Source: an uncultured Loktanella sp. (GTDB taxonomy: Bacteria > Pseudomonadota > Alphaproteobacteria > Rhodobacterales > Rhodobacteraceae). From it: 64,000 nt of DNA. Below the pieces are notes generated by a model. The model was not told the origin of the DNA. It saw only the letters and a list, made by a program, of their open reading frames with translations, and searched no databases. Each line of letters starts with the position of its first letter. Within the stretch, counting starts at the first letter, position 1. Shown here piece by piece: positions 32,360 to 41,425 of this stretch. The position numbers and the translations under genes were made by a program. The stretch is taken from positions 62,001-126,000 of the forward strand of contig CAKZNT010000049.1 of assembly GCA_937132065.1 (NCBI GenBank). Direction: 5' to 3'.

Positions 32360-34764
32360 CCGCGCATAGCGTGCATGTCGGGATCAAAGAGGTGCTCTGT
32401 GATGAGTGTCGCTTTGCGCCGTTTGCCCATGATTTCAATCTCGACGACCTGTCCTGCGCTGGCATGCGTGCGCGGGATTAAGGCCATTGCGATGGATTTG
32501 CCCGCGTGGTGCGAGTATCCGCCAGAGGTGCAGAAGCCTTGCACACTATCGTCAATGAAAACAGGCTCATAGGCAACGACATCTGCGTCCTCTGCGTCAA
32601 CTTCGAACGTGGCTAGAACCCGCGCTGGCGATGTGTCGCGCTCGGCTTCTGCCGCTTTGCGCCCGATAAAATCCGCATCTTTCTTGAAGCTGATAAAGCG
32701 GTCCATGCCTGTTTCGGCGGCTGTGTAGTCGGGTGAAAACTCTGAAAGCCACGAGCCAAAGTGGCGATCAAGGCGCAAGGACATCATCGCCCGCATCCCA
32801 AATGGTGTGATATCAAAGGCTTGGCCCGCGTTCCAAAGGGTTTGCCAGAGTTGGCGTTGGTCCATCGGGTCGCAGTAAATTTCGTAACCGAGATCGCCGG
32901 TGTAAGAAACCCGCTGCACGGTGCAGGCGACTTGGCCCACGGTCATGTGAACGACATCGAGAAACTTGATCGTGCTGACGTCAAATCGGGTGCAAAGTGC
33001 GAGGAGGTCGCGGGATTTCGGGCCTGCGATCTGGAATCCGGTGCGACTGTCGGAGACATTGAGCAGGCGGACATTCGGCCCTTCATTTTGCTCGAACCAG
33101 CGTTGATGGATTGCCTGTGCGCCATAGCTGGCGGTGAGGTTGAAGTGGTCTTCTGCGAGGCACGAGATCGTGAAATCGCCCAATAGCCGCCCTTTTGGGG
33201 ACAACATGGGGGAAAGGGACATGCGCCCCTGTTTGGGGATGCGCCCCGCCATGATTTTGTCGAGCCATGCCCGCGCGCCTGTGCCGTGGACTTCGAATTT
33301 GCCAAAATTCTGCACTTCATTGATGCCACAGCCTGTGCGCACGGCGTGCACTTCGCGTGCACAGGCGTCAAAGGCATTCGAGCGGCGAAATGTCGGGGTT
33401 TCGAAGGTTGGTTCATCGCCTTGGGCAAAGTAATTGGGGACTTCTAATCCGAATTGCTGCCCCCAGACGGCGCCGAGGCTTGAGAAGATGTCATACATTG
33501 GCGTTGTGCGGTGCGGCCGTGCGGCGGGCAGTTCTTCGTTGGGGTAGGAGACCGAGAAGCGGCGTTGGTAGTTTTCGATCACCTTGGGGCGTGTATAGCC
33601 CGGTGTGATCCAGCGGCCAAAGCGGCCCACATCCATTGCGGTCACGTCGCGTTCGCATTCCCCTTCGATCATCCACTGCGCGAGCATCAGCCCCACGCCG
33701 CCGCCTTGGGAAAAGCCGGCCATGACGCCGCAAGCGGACCAGTAGTTGCGCAATCCGGGCACGGGGCCAACAAGCGGGTTGCCGTCAGGGGCAAAGGTGA
33801 AGGGGCCGTGGATGACGGATTTGATCCCTGCTTTTTCCAGCACAGGGAACCGTTTGAAGGCGAATTCGATCGAGGCTTCGACCTTGTCGAGGTTGTCGGG
33901 CAGCAGTTCGTGTCCGAAGTCCCAAGGGGTGCCGTCGACTGCCCATGGTTTGCAAGGTTGCTCGTAAAAACCGATGCAAAGCCCGCGACCCTCTTGGCGC
34001 AGATAGCTTTCGCCTGCCGGGTCCATCACATGCGGGTGTTCGCTGTCACGCTCATAGATTTCGGGGGTTTCTTCGGTCACGACGTATTGGTGTTCCATCG
34101 GGTGCAAGGGCAGGTAGACGCCCGCCATAGCCCCGACCTCGCGGGCCCAAAGACCGCCTGCATTCACGATGTGTTCTGCGTGGATTGTCCCCTTATTGGT
34201 GACCACATCCCATGTGCCGTCCGCGCGTTGGTTGGTTTCGTTGACCATGCAGTGTGTTTCGATGGTGGCGCCGCCCATACGGGCCGCTTTGGCATAGGCG
34301 TGGGTCGTGCCAGAGGGGTCAAGATGGCCGTCAAGCGGATCATAGAGCGCGCCGATAATCCCATCGAGGTTGGTGATCGGCGCGATTTTGGCGATCTCGG
34401 CAGGGGTCACGATCTCGGTTTCGAGACCCATATAGCGGTGTTTGGCCCGTTCCGCGACGAGCATGTCAAACCTGTCCTGATTATCGGCAAGGGTTATACC
34501 GCCGACGTGATGCAGCCCGCAGGACATCCCTGTTATTTCTTCGAGCTCTTTATAAAGCTTGATGGTGTAGCCCTGAAGGGCGGCCATATTGGTATCACCA
34601 TTAAGCGTGTGAAACCCGCCAGCGGCGTGCCATGTCGAGCCTGATGTCAACTCGGAGCGTTCAAGCAGCATTACATCAGACCAACCCAGTTTGGTCAGAT
34701 GGTAAAGAACCGAGGCGCCCACAACGCCGCCTCCGATGACGACAACGCGTGTAGTGGTTTTCAT
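32356..34764 (-). CDS. Dimethylglycine/sarcosine dehydrogenase-like flavoprotein (copy 1)
   Basis: This 802-residue two-part enzyme has an N-terminal FAD oxidoreductase (DAO fold, VVVIGGGVVGASVLYHL) with SGSTWHAAGG, where the histidine can hold FAD covalently. The C-terminal half is a GcvT-like aminomethyltransferase domain (about 430-800, MLSPKGRLLGDFTISCL, SYTGDLGYEIY). Such enzymes demethylate dimethylglycine, sarcosine or similar N-methyl compounds and pass the one-carbon unit to tetrahydrofolate. The exact substrate is unknown. GGAGGGGC precedes ATG 34764. It is divergent from the DUF2254 gene, and a second related enzyme lies on the other side of that gene. Confidence 0.88.
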   Translation of the reverse strand: MKTTTRVVVIGGGVVGASVLYHLTKLGWSDVMLLERSELTSGSTWHAAGGFHTLNGDTNMAALQGYTIKLYKELEEITGMSCGLHHVGGITLADNQDRFDMLVAERAKHRYMGLETEIVTPAEIAKIAPITNLDGIIGALYDPLDGHLDPSGTTHAYAKAARMGGATIETHCMVNETNQRADGTWDVVTNKGTIHAEHIVNAGGLWAREVGAMAGVYLPLHPMEHQYVVTEETPEIYERDSEHPHVMDPAGESYLRQEGRGLCIGFYEQPCKPWAVDGTPWDFGHELLPDNLDKVEASIEFAFKRFPVLEKAGIKSVIHGPFTFAPDGNPLVGPVPGLRNYWSACGVMAGFSQGGGVGLMLAQWMIEGECERDVTAMDVGRFGRWITPGYTRPKVIENYQRRFSVSYPNEELPAARPHRTTPMYDIFSSLGAVWGQQFGLEVPNYFAQGDEPTFETPTFRRSNAFDACAREVHAVRTGCGINEVQNFGKFEVHGTGARAWLDKIMAGRIPKQGRMSLSPMLSPKGRLLGDFTISCLAEDHFNLTASYGAQAIHQRWFEQNEGPNVRLLNVSDSRTGFQIAGPKSRDLLALCTRFDVSTIKFLDVVHMTVGQVACTVQRVSYTGDLGYEIYCDPMDQRQLWQTLWNAGQAFDITPFGMRAMMSLRLDRHFGSWLSEFSPDYTAAETGMDRFISFKKDADFIGRKAAEAERDTSPARVLATFEVDAEDADVVAYEPVFIDDSVQGFCTSGGYSHHAGKSIAMALIPRTHASAGQVVEIEIMGKRRKATLITEHLFDPDMHAMRG

Positions 34765-34831
34765 TTGATGCCCCTCCAGTATGCTCTAGGTCAAGGTGAC
34801 TGCATCTGCGAAAGGCGCGAATGCTTACTTG

Positions 34832-34846
34832 CGACAGAATGTGTCG
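34832..34846. promoter_or_regulatory. Inverted repeat in divergent promoter region
   Basis: CGACA (34832-34836) and TGTCG (34842-34846) flank a five-base spacer between the two divergent genes. It may be an operator shared by the flavoprotein and DUF2254 units; no regulator gene is adjacent. Confidence 0.35.
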
Positions 34847-34894
34847 TTTGTTTTGTATGATGTCTAAAGTCTCGCTAAGTTTGAAGGGGTATTC

Positions 34895-36151
34895 ATGGTC
34901 CGTTTGCTAAACCTGCCTGTGCATCTGGTGCATGAGGCGCTTCGCCAGACCCGCAAACTCTGGGTGCGGGTTGTTTTATTCGGGTCATTGGCATTGATCG
35001 GCCTTGGCGCTGCCCGCCTTGGTGCGGTGTTTTTGCCAGATAGCCTGACGCGGTCTGTCGATATTGCGTCCGTGGACCGCTTGTTGAACATCATCTCGAA
35101 TTCCATGCTGGCGGTAACCACGTTTTCGTTGACGGTTATGGTGTCGGTCTACCGCGCCACATCAACCCAGTGGACGCCGCGCATCCACCGTTTGATGCTA
35201 GAGGATCAAACCACGCAGAACACGCTTGCCACGTTTATTGGTGCGTATGTTTATGCAACGACAGGGATCGTGATGCGTGAAACCGGATTGTTTGGTGATG
35301 CACATGCATTCCTGATTTTCTATCTGACGGTCGCGGTGATGGCGGTGATTGTTATTTACATCATCCGATGGACATTACATTTGCAGACATTCGGCAGCCT
35401 GATTGATGTCGCCGATCAGGTTGAAACGATCACGACCCGCCGCCTGCAAGAGCGCCTAGATCTGCCGTGTCTGGGCGGTCGACCACTGGACACTGTGCCA
35501 GAAGACGCGATTGCAGTGCGTGCTGACCTCACGGGCTATATTCAATTCATCTACGTGGATGCCCTGCAAGAGATTGCTGAGGAAGAAGAGGTCGAAATCT
35601 ATCTCGCCCGCGATGTCGGGAGCTTTGTCGCCGCGGGGGATATTGTGGCGCATGTGTCTGGTCCCGTTGAAGATAAGGCCCGCGTCACGGATGCGATTGT
35701 GCTTGGTGGGCTGCGCAGCTACGAGCAAGACCCCCGATTTGGCCTGCTGGTCTTGGGGGAGATGGCGAGCAAGGCGCTTTCGCCTGGGATCAATGATACG
35801 GGCACGGCGATTGATGTGATGACCCGTTTGACCAAAATCCTGTGCCTGTTTCGCGACGAGGGGCACTGTGGTGCTGACGCAAAATATGACCGTGTTTATG
35901 TGCGCGCGATGGATGCTGCGGAGTTGCTGCGTTCCGGATTTAGTGCATTGGCCCGCGACGGGGCCGCCTTGATCGAGATTCAGATCCGCTTGCAAAAGGC
36001 GTTGCGCAGCCTTCAGGAGCACGGTGACCCCAAGATGCAAAAGGCCGCCCGCGCGCTGGCTTCATTCGAGTTGCGCCGCGCCTTGGCTGCGCTGCCGTTC
36101 GAGGGGGATCGCGCGGCGCTCAAATCCATGGTTGATCCTGACTTGCAGTAA
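34895..36151 (+). CDS. DUF2254 membrane protein
   Basis: This 418-residue protein of the DUF2254 family has about four transmembrane segments in the first 170 residues (VRVVLFGSLALIGLG, LAVTTFSLTVMVSVY, TLATFIGAYVYAT, FLIFYLTVAVMAVIVIYII), then a soluble C-terminal domain with GYIQFIYVDAL and ALSPGINDTGTAIDVM, the family signature. Function is unknown; the architecture is channel-like. AAGGGG is seven bases upstream of ATG 34895. It lies between two DMGDH-like genes, 90 bp before the second and on the same strand, so the two may be co-transcribed. Confidence 0.88.
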   Translation: MVRLLNLPVHLVHEALRQTRKLWVRVVLFGSLALIGLGAARLGAVFLPDSLTRSVDIASVDRLLNIISNSMLAVTTFSLTVMVSVYRATSTQWTPRIHRLMLEDQTTQNTLATFIGAYVYATTGIVMRETGLFGDAHAFLIFYLTVAVMAVIVIYIIRWTLHLQTFGSLIDVADQVETITTRRLQERLDLPCLGGRPLDTVPEDAIAVRADLTGYIQFIYVDALQEIAEEEEVEIYLARDVGSFVAAGDIVAHVSGPVEDKARVTDAIVLGGLRSYEQDPRFGLLVLGEMASKALSPGINDTGTAIDVMTRLTKILCLFRDEGHCGADAKYDRVYVRAMDAAELLRSGFSALARDGAALIEIQIRLQKALRSLQEHGDPKMQKAARALASFELRRALAALPFEGDRAALKSMVDPDLQ

Positions 36152-36176
36152 AGTTGACATGAAATTGTCGCTGTGA

Positions 36177-36228
36177 GGCAAACGTGGCGCGAGGTGATGC
36201 GCCAACGTGGACCAGAGACACGTTTGCC
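36177..36228 (+). promoter_or_regulatory. Structured leader before second DMGDH-like gene (possible riboswitch or operator)
   Basis: A perfect 10-bp inverted repeat, GGCAAACGTG (36177-36186) and CACGTTTGCC (36219-36228), encloses a smaller hairpin (GCGC/GCGC around GAGGTGAT) and an unpaired CAACGTGGACCAGAGA. The closing stem ends just before the ribosome-binding region of the gene starting at 36242. It is compact, like a small riboswitch. I do not recognise a known class. Confidence 0.5.
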
Positions 36229-36241
36229 AAAGGACGACCCC

Positions 36242-38653
36242 ATGCGCACCCATGCCCAAGCCGTAGTTATCGGAGGCGGCGTTATTGGCTGCTCGATCTT
36301 GTATCACCTTGCCAAGCTTGGCTGGACGCAGAGCGTTTTGCTAGAGCGCGACGAGCTGACGTCTGGATCAACGTGGCACGCTGCCGCCAATATTCACGGA
36401 CTGCATGACAGCACAAACATTAGTCGCATCCAGCACTATACGATGAATTTGTATAACGAGCTGGAGGCCGAGACGGGTCAGTCGTGCGGCGTTTTCCAGC
36501 CCGGGTCGTTGTATTTAGCCCAGACCGAAGCCCGCGAGCACCAGTTGCGCCTACAGGCTGCCAAGGCCAAGTTTTACAAGATGAACTTTCACGAGGTCAG
36601 TCGCGACGAGGCAGAGCGGCTGCATCCGCTTGTTGATTTCGATGGCATCCGTTGCATCATGTATGAACCTGATGGCGGCAATGTTGACCCGAGTGGCGTC
36701 ACAAATGCCTATGCGATTGGCGCGCGCAAGATGGGCGCAGAGATCGAGCGGTTTTGCCCCGTTACCGCAACAGAACAGCAACCTGACGGAAGTTGGATTG
36801 TGCGCACCCCCAAGGGTGACATTCACGCGCAGTGGGTTGTGAATGCAGCAGGGCTGTGGGGACGCGAGGTCGGTGCGCTAGCAGGGATCAAGCTGCCGCT
36901 ATTGCCAACCGAGCACCAGTATTTCGTGACCGAGACCATTGCAGAGATAGCGGCATTGGATCGCCGCTTGCCTTCGGTCGCGGACCGTGACGGCGAATAT
37001 TATTTGCGCCAAGAGGGGCAGGGATTGCTTGTCGGCGCCTATGAGAAGAACCTTAAGTTCTGGGCCGAGGGCGGCACGCCGCAGGGCTTTGGTCACGAAC
37101 TATTTGCCGATGATCTGGAGCGGATCGAGGACAATATGATGCGCGCGATTGACCGTGTGCCTGTGGTGGGCACGGCGGGGATCAAACGGGTGATCAACGG
37201 GCCGATGATCTGGTCGCCCGATAGCAATGTTCTCTATGGTCCGCACCCCGACTTGCGCAATTATTTCTGCTGTAACGGGATTATTCCGGGCTTTAGCCAG
37301 TCGGGTGGCATGGGATTGATGGCGGCGCAGTGGATGATCGAGGGCGAGAGCCAATACGACATGTTTGCGTGGGATGTTGCCCGCTTTGGCAAATGGGCGG
37401 ACGAAGCGTTTACCAAGGCGCGCGTCGGCGACCAATATGCGAACCGCTTTGCGATCCATTTCCCCAATGAGGAACGCGCGGCGGGGCGGCCTGTGCGCGT
37501 GCGGCCCGCTTATGACTTGCAGGTGTCTATGGGTGCGGTGATGGGCCTGAATTACGGATGGGAGCACCCGCTTTGGTTTGCCGATGAGGTTGGAACCAAG
37601 GACACCAATGGTTTTACCCGCCAGAACTGGTTTGAACCAGTTGGGCGTGAAGCACGGATGCTGCGCGAAAATGCAGGGATCATCGATATCTCGAATTTCG
37701 CAAAGTATTTTGTGAAGGGCGATGGCGCGGCGGATTGGCTCAATGCCGTATTTGCAAACAACATGCCAAAGGCGGTTGGTCGGTCGTGCCTGACGCCCCT
37801 GATTGGTGCGCGCGGCGGTATCGCGGGCGATTTCACCGTAACAAAGCTTGCGGACGACGAATTCATGATCATTGGTGGCGGGATGTCCGAGCGATACCAC
37901 AGCCGGTTCTGGCAGATGGTTCCGCTGCCTGCGGGCACAACGTTTGAAAGCCGCACCGACGAGATGTGCGGGTTTAATGTTGCAGGGCCGCGGTCGCGCG
38001 AGTTGCTTGGTCGGTTGACCAATGCGGACCTGACGACGGCGGCATTTCCCTTCATGCGGTCACAGCGGATCGAGATCGCGGGTGTGCCCGTGATTGCGCT
38101 ACGGGTGTCGTTTACGGGTGATCTTGGCTGGGAGCTACACTGTGCGCAGTCTGATCAGGTGGCTCTTTATCAGGCGTTGCTGGAGGCCGGACAAGCGGTG
38201 GGCGCTGGCCCCGTTGGCAGTCGTGCCTTGATGTCGCTTCGGGTCGAAAAGGGCTATGGGTCTTGGTCGCGCGAGTATTCCCCAGAGTATTGGCCGCAAG
38301 AGGTTGGACTTGATCGCTTGATAAAGCTTGATAAAGGTTTTCTGCATAAAGACAAATACTTGCAGGTGAAAGATAATGTAGCGCGTGAAGTGTTGTCGTT
38401 GATCCATGTGCAAGACGTCACGGATGCAGATGCAACAGGTGGCGAGCCCGTTTTCCTGCCTGATGGCACGCCCGTGGGGCGTGTGACCTCGGGCACATAC
38501 GGGTATGGCGTCGAGATGTCTCTTGCGCTTGGCTATCTAAAAGGCGTGGCGGCGGGCACAGAGGTAGATGTCATGATATTGGGCAAGCCGCACCGTGGTG
38601 TCGTCTTGGCCGAGCCGCCGTTTGATCCCAAAGGGGAAAAGCTGCGGGCGTAA
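36242..38653 (+). CDS. Dimethylglycine/sarcosine dehydrogenase-like flavoprotein (copy 2)
   Basis: This 803-residue paralogue of the gene at 32356-34764 has the same FAD domain (VVIGGGVIGCSILYHLAKLGW, SGSTWHAAAN) plus GcvT-like domain (LIGARGGIAGDFTVTKL, SFTGDLGWELHC). It differs in substrate-pocket segments such as NIHGLHDSTN versus GFHTLNGDTN, so a different N-methylated substrate is likely. The frame is open to 36173, but ATG 36242 follows AAAGGA and gives the conserved N-terminus. A structured leader stands before it. The last two codons and the stop lie inside an intrinsic terminator. Confidence 0.88.
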   Translation: MRTHAQAVVIGGGVIGCSILYHLAKLGWTQSVLLERDELTSGSTWHAAANIHGLHDSTNISRIQHYTMNLYNELEAETGQSCGVFQPGSLYLAQTEAREHQLRLQAAKAKFYKMNFHEVSRDEAERLHPLVDFDGIRCIMYEPDGGNVDPSGVTNAYAIGARKMGAEIERFCPVTATEQQPDGSWIVRTPKGDIHAQWVVNAAGLWGREVGALAGIKLPLLPTEHQYFVTETIAEIAALDRRLPSVADRDGEYYLRQEGQGLLVGAYEKNLKFWAEGGTPQGFGHELFADDLERIEDNMMRAIDRVPVVGTAGIKRVINGPMIWSPDSNVLYGPHPDLRNYFCCNGIIPGFSQSGGMGLMAAQWMIEGESQYDMFAWDVARFGKWADEAFTKARVGDQYANRFAIHFPNEERAAGRPVRVRPAYDLQVSMGAVMGLNYGWEHPLWFADEVGTKDTNGFTRQNWFEPVGREARMLRENAGIIDISNFAKYFVKGDGAADWLNAVFANNMPKAVGRSCLTPLIGARGGIAGDFTVTKLADDEFMIIGGGMSERYHSRFWQMVPLPAGTTFESRTDEMCGFNVAGPRSRELLGRLTNADLTTAAFPFMRSQRIEIAGVPVIALRVSFTGDLGWELHCAQSDQVALYQALLEAGQAVGAGPVGSRALMSLRVEKGYGSWSREYSPEYWPQEVGLDRLIKLDKGFLHKDKYLQVKDNVAREVLSLIHVQDVTDADATGGEPVFLPDGTPVGRVTSGTYGYGVEMSLALGYLKGVAAGTEVDVMILGKPHRGVVLAEPPFDPKGEKLRA

Positions 38654-38667
38654 TTCCCGCAGCTTTT
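38641..38667 (+). terminator. Terminator overlapping the end of the DMGDH-like gene
   Basis: GCTGCGGG (38641-38648) pairs with CCCGCAGC (38656-38663), followed by TTTTC. The stem's 5' arm encodes the last residues and the stop codon sits in the loop. Confidence 0.8.
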
Positions 38668-38674
38668 CAATATC

Positions 38675-39232
38675 TTACGGGATGATCCGCGTGTATTTTG
38701 TGCCTTCGAGAGTTGCGCCGACACGCAGCCCTGCCTGTGCAAATACAACTGCGATAACGGGGGCAAGCGATGTTGTTGTCTCTGCCCGAAGCGTCTCGCC
38801 TTGATCGTTGATCGCGTATTCCATGTCAGCACCCGCTGCCCATCCTTGGGATTGACGGAAATCCATGAGGGCGTTTTGTGTCATGAAGAATAATACGTGG
38901 CTGTATTGTTGTGCGCCGATTTGCAGGCCCGCTGATCCAGACGCCGCAGAGTAATAATCGACGGTGCTGCCGCCGACTTGCAATGCGCCGCGCCCGAACG
39001 AGCCGCCAAGACCGAGGCCGACCTCGGTGACTAGCGGCATCACCAACATGCCTGCCGCCTTTTGCCCCAGATCGCGTGTACCTGGATAGCGGTCATACAT
39101 GAAGTTCACGGTGCTCGCGACGCGCGCATCAATTGTGGAGGCGCCATTGCCACCGATGCCATTGCCACATGCGGCCAAAGTCGTGCCAGCCACCGCGCCA
39201 AGCGCGAAGGTCCGTCGTGTTAAATGGGTCAT
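38675..39232 (-). CDS. SYLF/YSC84-domain lipoprotein
   Basis: This 185-residue secreted protein has a signal peptide with lipobox LAAC after an RRTFALGAVAG leader, so export by Tat is possible and lipid anchoring likely. The body is a SYLF (YSC84) domain: GMLVMPLVTEVGLGLGGSFG, the glycine-rich GAQQYSHVLFFMT and the C-terminal GLRVGATLEGTKY. The domain binds phosphoinositides in eukaryotes; the bacterial role is unknown. It is a single-gene unit convergent with the second DMGDH-like gene, whose terminator lies between them. Confidence 0.88.
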   Translation of the reverse strand: MTHLTRRTFALGAVAGTTLAACGNGIGGNGASTIDARVASTVNFMYDRYPGTRDLGQKAAGMLVMPLVTEVGLGLGGSFGRGALQVGGSTVDYYSAASGSAGLQIGAQQYSHVLFFMTQNALMDFRQSQGWAAGADMEYAINDQGETLRAETTTSLAPVIAVVFAQAGLRVGATLEGTKYTRIIP

Positions 39233-39361
39233 TTTACTGCCTCTATGCCTTGTTATTTGAAGCTGTTTTGCGCTTCTTTGCGTCTTACATAAGCAAATTG
39301 CGCGAATCTGTCACGCGTTAGATGATACGCAGGCGAGAAGTGACCTAGAGGAGTGGTTTTG

Positions 39362-39742
39362 ATGCACAAGGCGTCTTGTAATTGTGGTGCGGTGAAGGTG
39401 GAGATCGCGGGCGAAATGACCGCGCCGAACGCCTGTCATTGTTCGGTGTGTCGGAAACAATCGGGGCATTACTGGGCCTCTGCGGAGTTCCCCAAATCCG
39501 AGGTCGTGATCAAGGGCGCGGAGGCAGTCACGTGGTATCAGGCGTCTGAAAGGGTGCGCCGCGGGTTTTGCAAAACCTGCGGAAGCTTCCTGTTTTTTGA
39601 TGCCATGTTCCAAGACTGGATCGCCGTGGCGATGGGCGCATTTGACGCCCCGACACAGACCCATCTGACCCGCCACATTTTCACCGATAACAAGGGCGAC
39701 TATTACGAGATTGCCGACGGGTTGCCCCAGAACGGCCAGTAG
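39362..39742 (+). CDS. GFA-family (glutathione-dependent formaldehyde-activating type) protein
   Basis: This 126-residue zinc protein of the GFA/CENP-V family has SCNCGAVKVEI at the start, the central CHCSVCRKQSG and the later FCKTCGSFLFF, giving the seven cysteines for two zinc ions. Despite the family name, members mostly lack proven formaldehyde-glutathione activity. ATG 39362 is used with GAGGAG eight bases upstream; an in-frame GTG lies at 39353. Its stop is directly adjacent to the hemB stop (39742/39743), convergent. Confidence 0.88.
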   Translation: MHKASCNCGAVKVEIAGEMTAPNACHCSVCRKQSGHYWASAEFPKSEVVIKGAEAVTWYQASERVRRGFCKTCGSFLFFDAMFQDWIAVAMGAFDAPTQTHLTRHIFTDNKGDYYEIADGLPQNGQ

Positions 39743-40741
39743 TCAGCCGTTTAGGAGCTTTGCCGCAGCGGGCGCGAAATAGGTGAGCACCCCGTCGCAT
39801 CCGGCGCGCTTAAAGCACATCAGGCTTTCCATCATGACGGCATCGCCATCAAGCCAGCCGTTTTGCGCCGCCGCCTGCAACATCGCGTATTCGCCAGACA
39901 CCTGATAGGCGAAGGTTGGCACGCCAAAGTTGTCTTTCACCTGTCGGCAGATGTCGAGGTAGGGCATCCCCGGTTTGACCATGACCATATCGGCGCCCTC
40001 TGACAGATCGCGCGCAATCAGGCGCAATGCTTCGTCACTGTTGGCGGGGTCCATTTGGTAGGTTTTCTTGTCGCCCGTGAGGGCCGAAGACGCACCTACC
40101 GCATCACGGAACGGCCCGTAAAAGGCGCTGGCGTATTTCGCGCTATAGGACAGGATCGTCACGTTTTGATGGTTGTGGCTTTCGAGGGCAGAACGGATCG
40201 CGCCGATACGCCCGTCCATCATGTCGGATGGGCCAAGGATATCAGCCCCCGCATTGGCCTGCGCGAGCGCCATTTTCACGAGCGCCTCGACGGTGCGATC
40301 ATTGACGATCTGCCCGTTTTCGACAAAGCCGTCGTGCCCGTTGAAATTATAGGGATCAAGCGCGATATCGGTCATGATCGCGATATCTGGCACGGCATCC
40401 TTGATGGCGCGGATCGCCTTGTTGGAGATGTTCTCGGGGGACCAAGCAAGCGCGCAATCCTCGGTCCGCGCCTCCATGCCCGTGTAGGGAAAGATGCAGA
40501 TCGCAGGAATGCCAAGCGCATGTGCCTCTTTGGCGGCGATCACGGCCCGATCAACCGTCTTGCGCGTCACCCCGGGCATAGATGCGATTGGCGTTTCGTC
40601 GTCTTGCCCCTCCATCACAAAAATCGGCCAGATGAAATCACTGGGACTTAGGCTGTTCTGGCTCACGAGGCTACGTAGTGCCGCGCTTTGGCGGGTGCGG
40701 CGCAGACGGGATGCAGGGAAGGGGGCGAGTGTCGGTTTCAT
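39743..40741 (-). CDS. hemB: Delta-aminolevulinic acid dehydratase (porphobilinogen synthase)
   Basis: This 332-residue HemB condenses two 5-aminolevulinate molecules to porphobilinogen in heme and bacteriochlorophyll synthesis. The Schiff-base lysines are in SYSAKYASAFYGPFRDA and MVMVKPGMPYLD. The metal region reads DIALDPYNFNGHDG, with Asp and Ala where zinc enzymes have three cysteines, so it is of the zinc-independent type typical of Rhodobacter relatives. ATG 40741 gives the expected N-terminus; a longer open frame upstream is not conserved. It is divergent from a small membrane-protein gene. Confidence 0.95.
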   Translation of the reverse strand: MKPTLAPFPASRLRRTRQSAALRSLVSQNSLSPSDFIWPIFVMEGQDDETPIASMPGVTRKTVDRAVIAAKEAHALGIPAICIFPYTGMEARTEDCALAWSPENISNKAIRAIKDAVPDIAIMTDIALDPYNFNGHDGFVENGQIVNDRTVEALVKMALAQANAGADILGPSDMMDGRIGAIRSALESHNHQNVTILSYSAKYASAFYGPFRDAVGASSALTGDKKTYQMDPANSDEALRLIARDLSEGADMVMVKPGMPYLDICRQVKDNFGVPTFAYQVSGEYAMLQAAAQNGWLDGDAVMMESLMCFKRAGCDGVLTYFAPAAAKLLNG

Positions 40742-40864
40742 GATGCGGGCCTTTCTGGTCACATTCTTTTGGTCGCATGGATTTTGTGCACTCGCAAGTC
40801 TGGGCAACCAGAAGATGCGCGGTTAGTGTCGCGCCAATTGAATTGAGATAAGTCAGGCGGCCCA

Positions 40865-41389
40865 TTGGACTGGAGTAAAGCAATCCTTCACGTGATCGAC
40901 CTTGGGTCGTTCTCGAGCCTTTGGTATTGGATCGGGGTTGCAGTGGTCTGGTCGACGGTCAGCCATTGGGTGCTTGGCGTGCCTTACGACATGATCCAGC
41001 GCGCGAAAAAGCATGGCGGACAGGCCGAGATTGATCTTGCCGATCTGGTGCGCGTCAATGTCACGCGCCAAATGAATGCCACCGCGGTTGCTGGTGTCTG
41101 GTTGATCGGGATCTTGTTTTTTGTCCTGACGATGTTGGCGGCCCTTGGTTTTATTTACCGGATCGAGCTGGCGCAGGCAATTTTCCTTGTTGTGTTTCCA
41201 ATGTCGTTTGTCGGTACGACATCTGTATCGACCAGCCGCCTGATTGCGGCGACAAATCCCGAGGGCGAGGCGCTTTATAAGATATTGTTACGCCATCGGC
41301 TTTGGACCCAGATCATTGGCATGATTGCGATCTTTATCACGGGCCTTTACGGCATGTTCCATAATCTGGCAGTTGTGCGCGTTTTATAA
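40865..41389 (+). CDS. Small four-span membrane protein of unknown function
   Basis: This 174-residue protein has about four hydrophobic segments (SLWYWIGVAVVWSTVS, GVWLIGILFFVLTMLAAL, QAIFLVVFPMSFVGTTSV, IIGMIAIFITGLYGMF). Similar Rhodobacteraceae proteins carry the label component of SufBCD complex in some annotations, but nothing in the sequence supports an iron-sulfur role. The start is TTG 40865 with AGGCGG seven bases upstream; no early ATG exists. It precedes mfd by 36 bp on the same strand and may be co-transcribed with it. Confidence 0.7.
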   Translation: MDWSKAILHVIDLGSFSSLWYWIGVAVVWSTVSHWVLGVPYDMIQRAKKHGGQAEIDLADLVRVNVTRQMNATAVAGVWLIGILFFVLTMLAALGFIYRIELAQAIFLVVFPMSFVGTTSVSTSRLIAATNPEGEALYKILLRHRLWTQIIGMIAIFITGLYGMFHNLAVVRVL

Positions 41390-41425
41390 GCGACGGGTCA
41401 GGGCGGTTGCGAAGGGTCACAAGAT

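Noticed and set aside
33511-34644. A 377-codon plus-strand open frame opposite the DMGDH-like gene
   Set aside because: Antisense shadow; the minus-strand product has complete FAD and GcvT domains.
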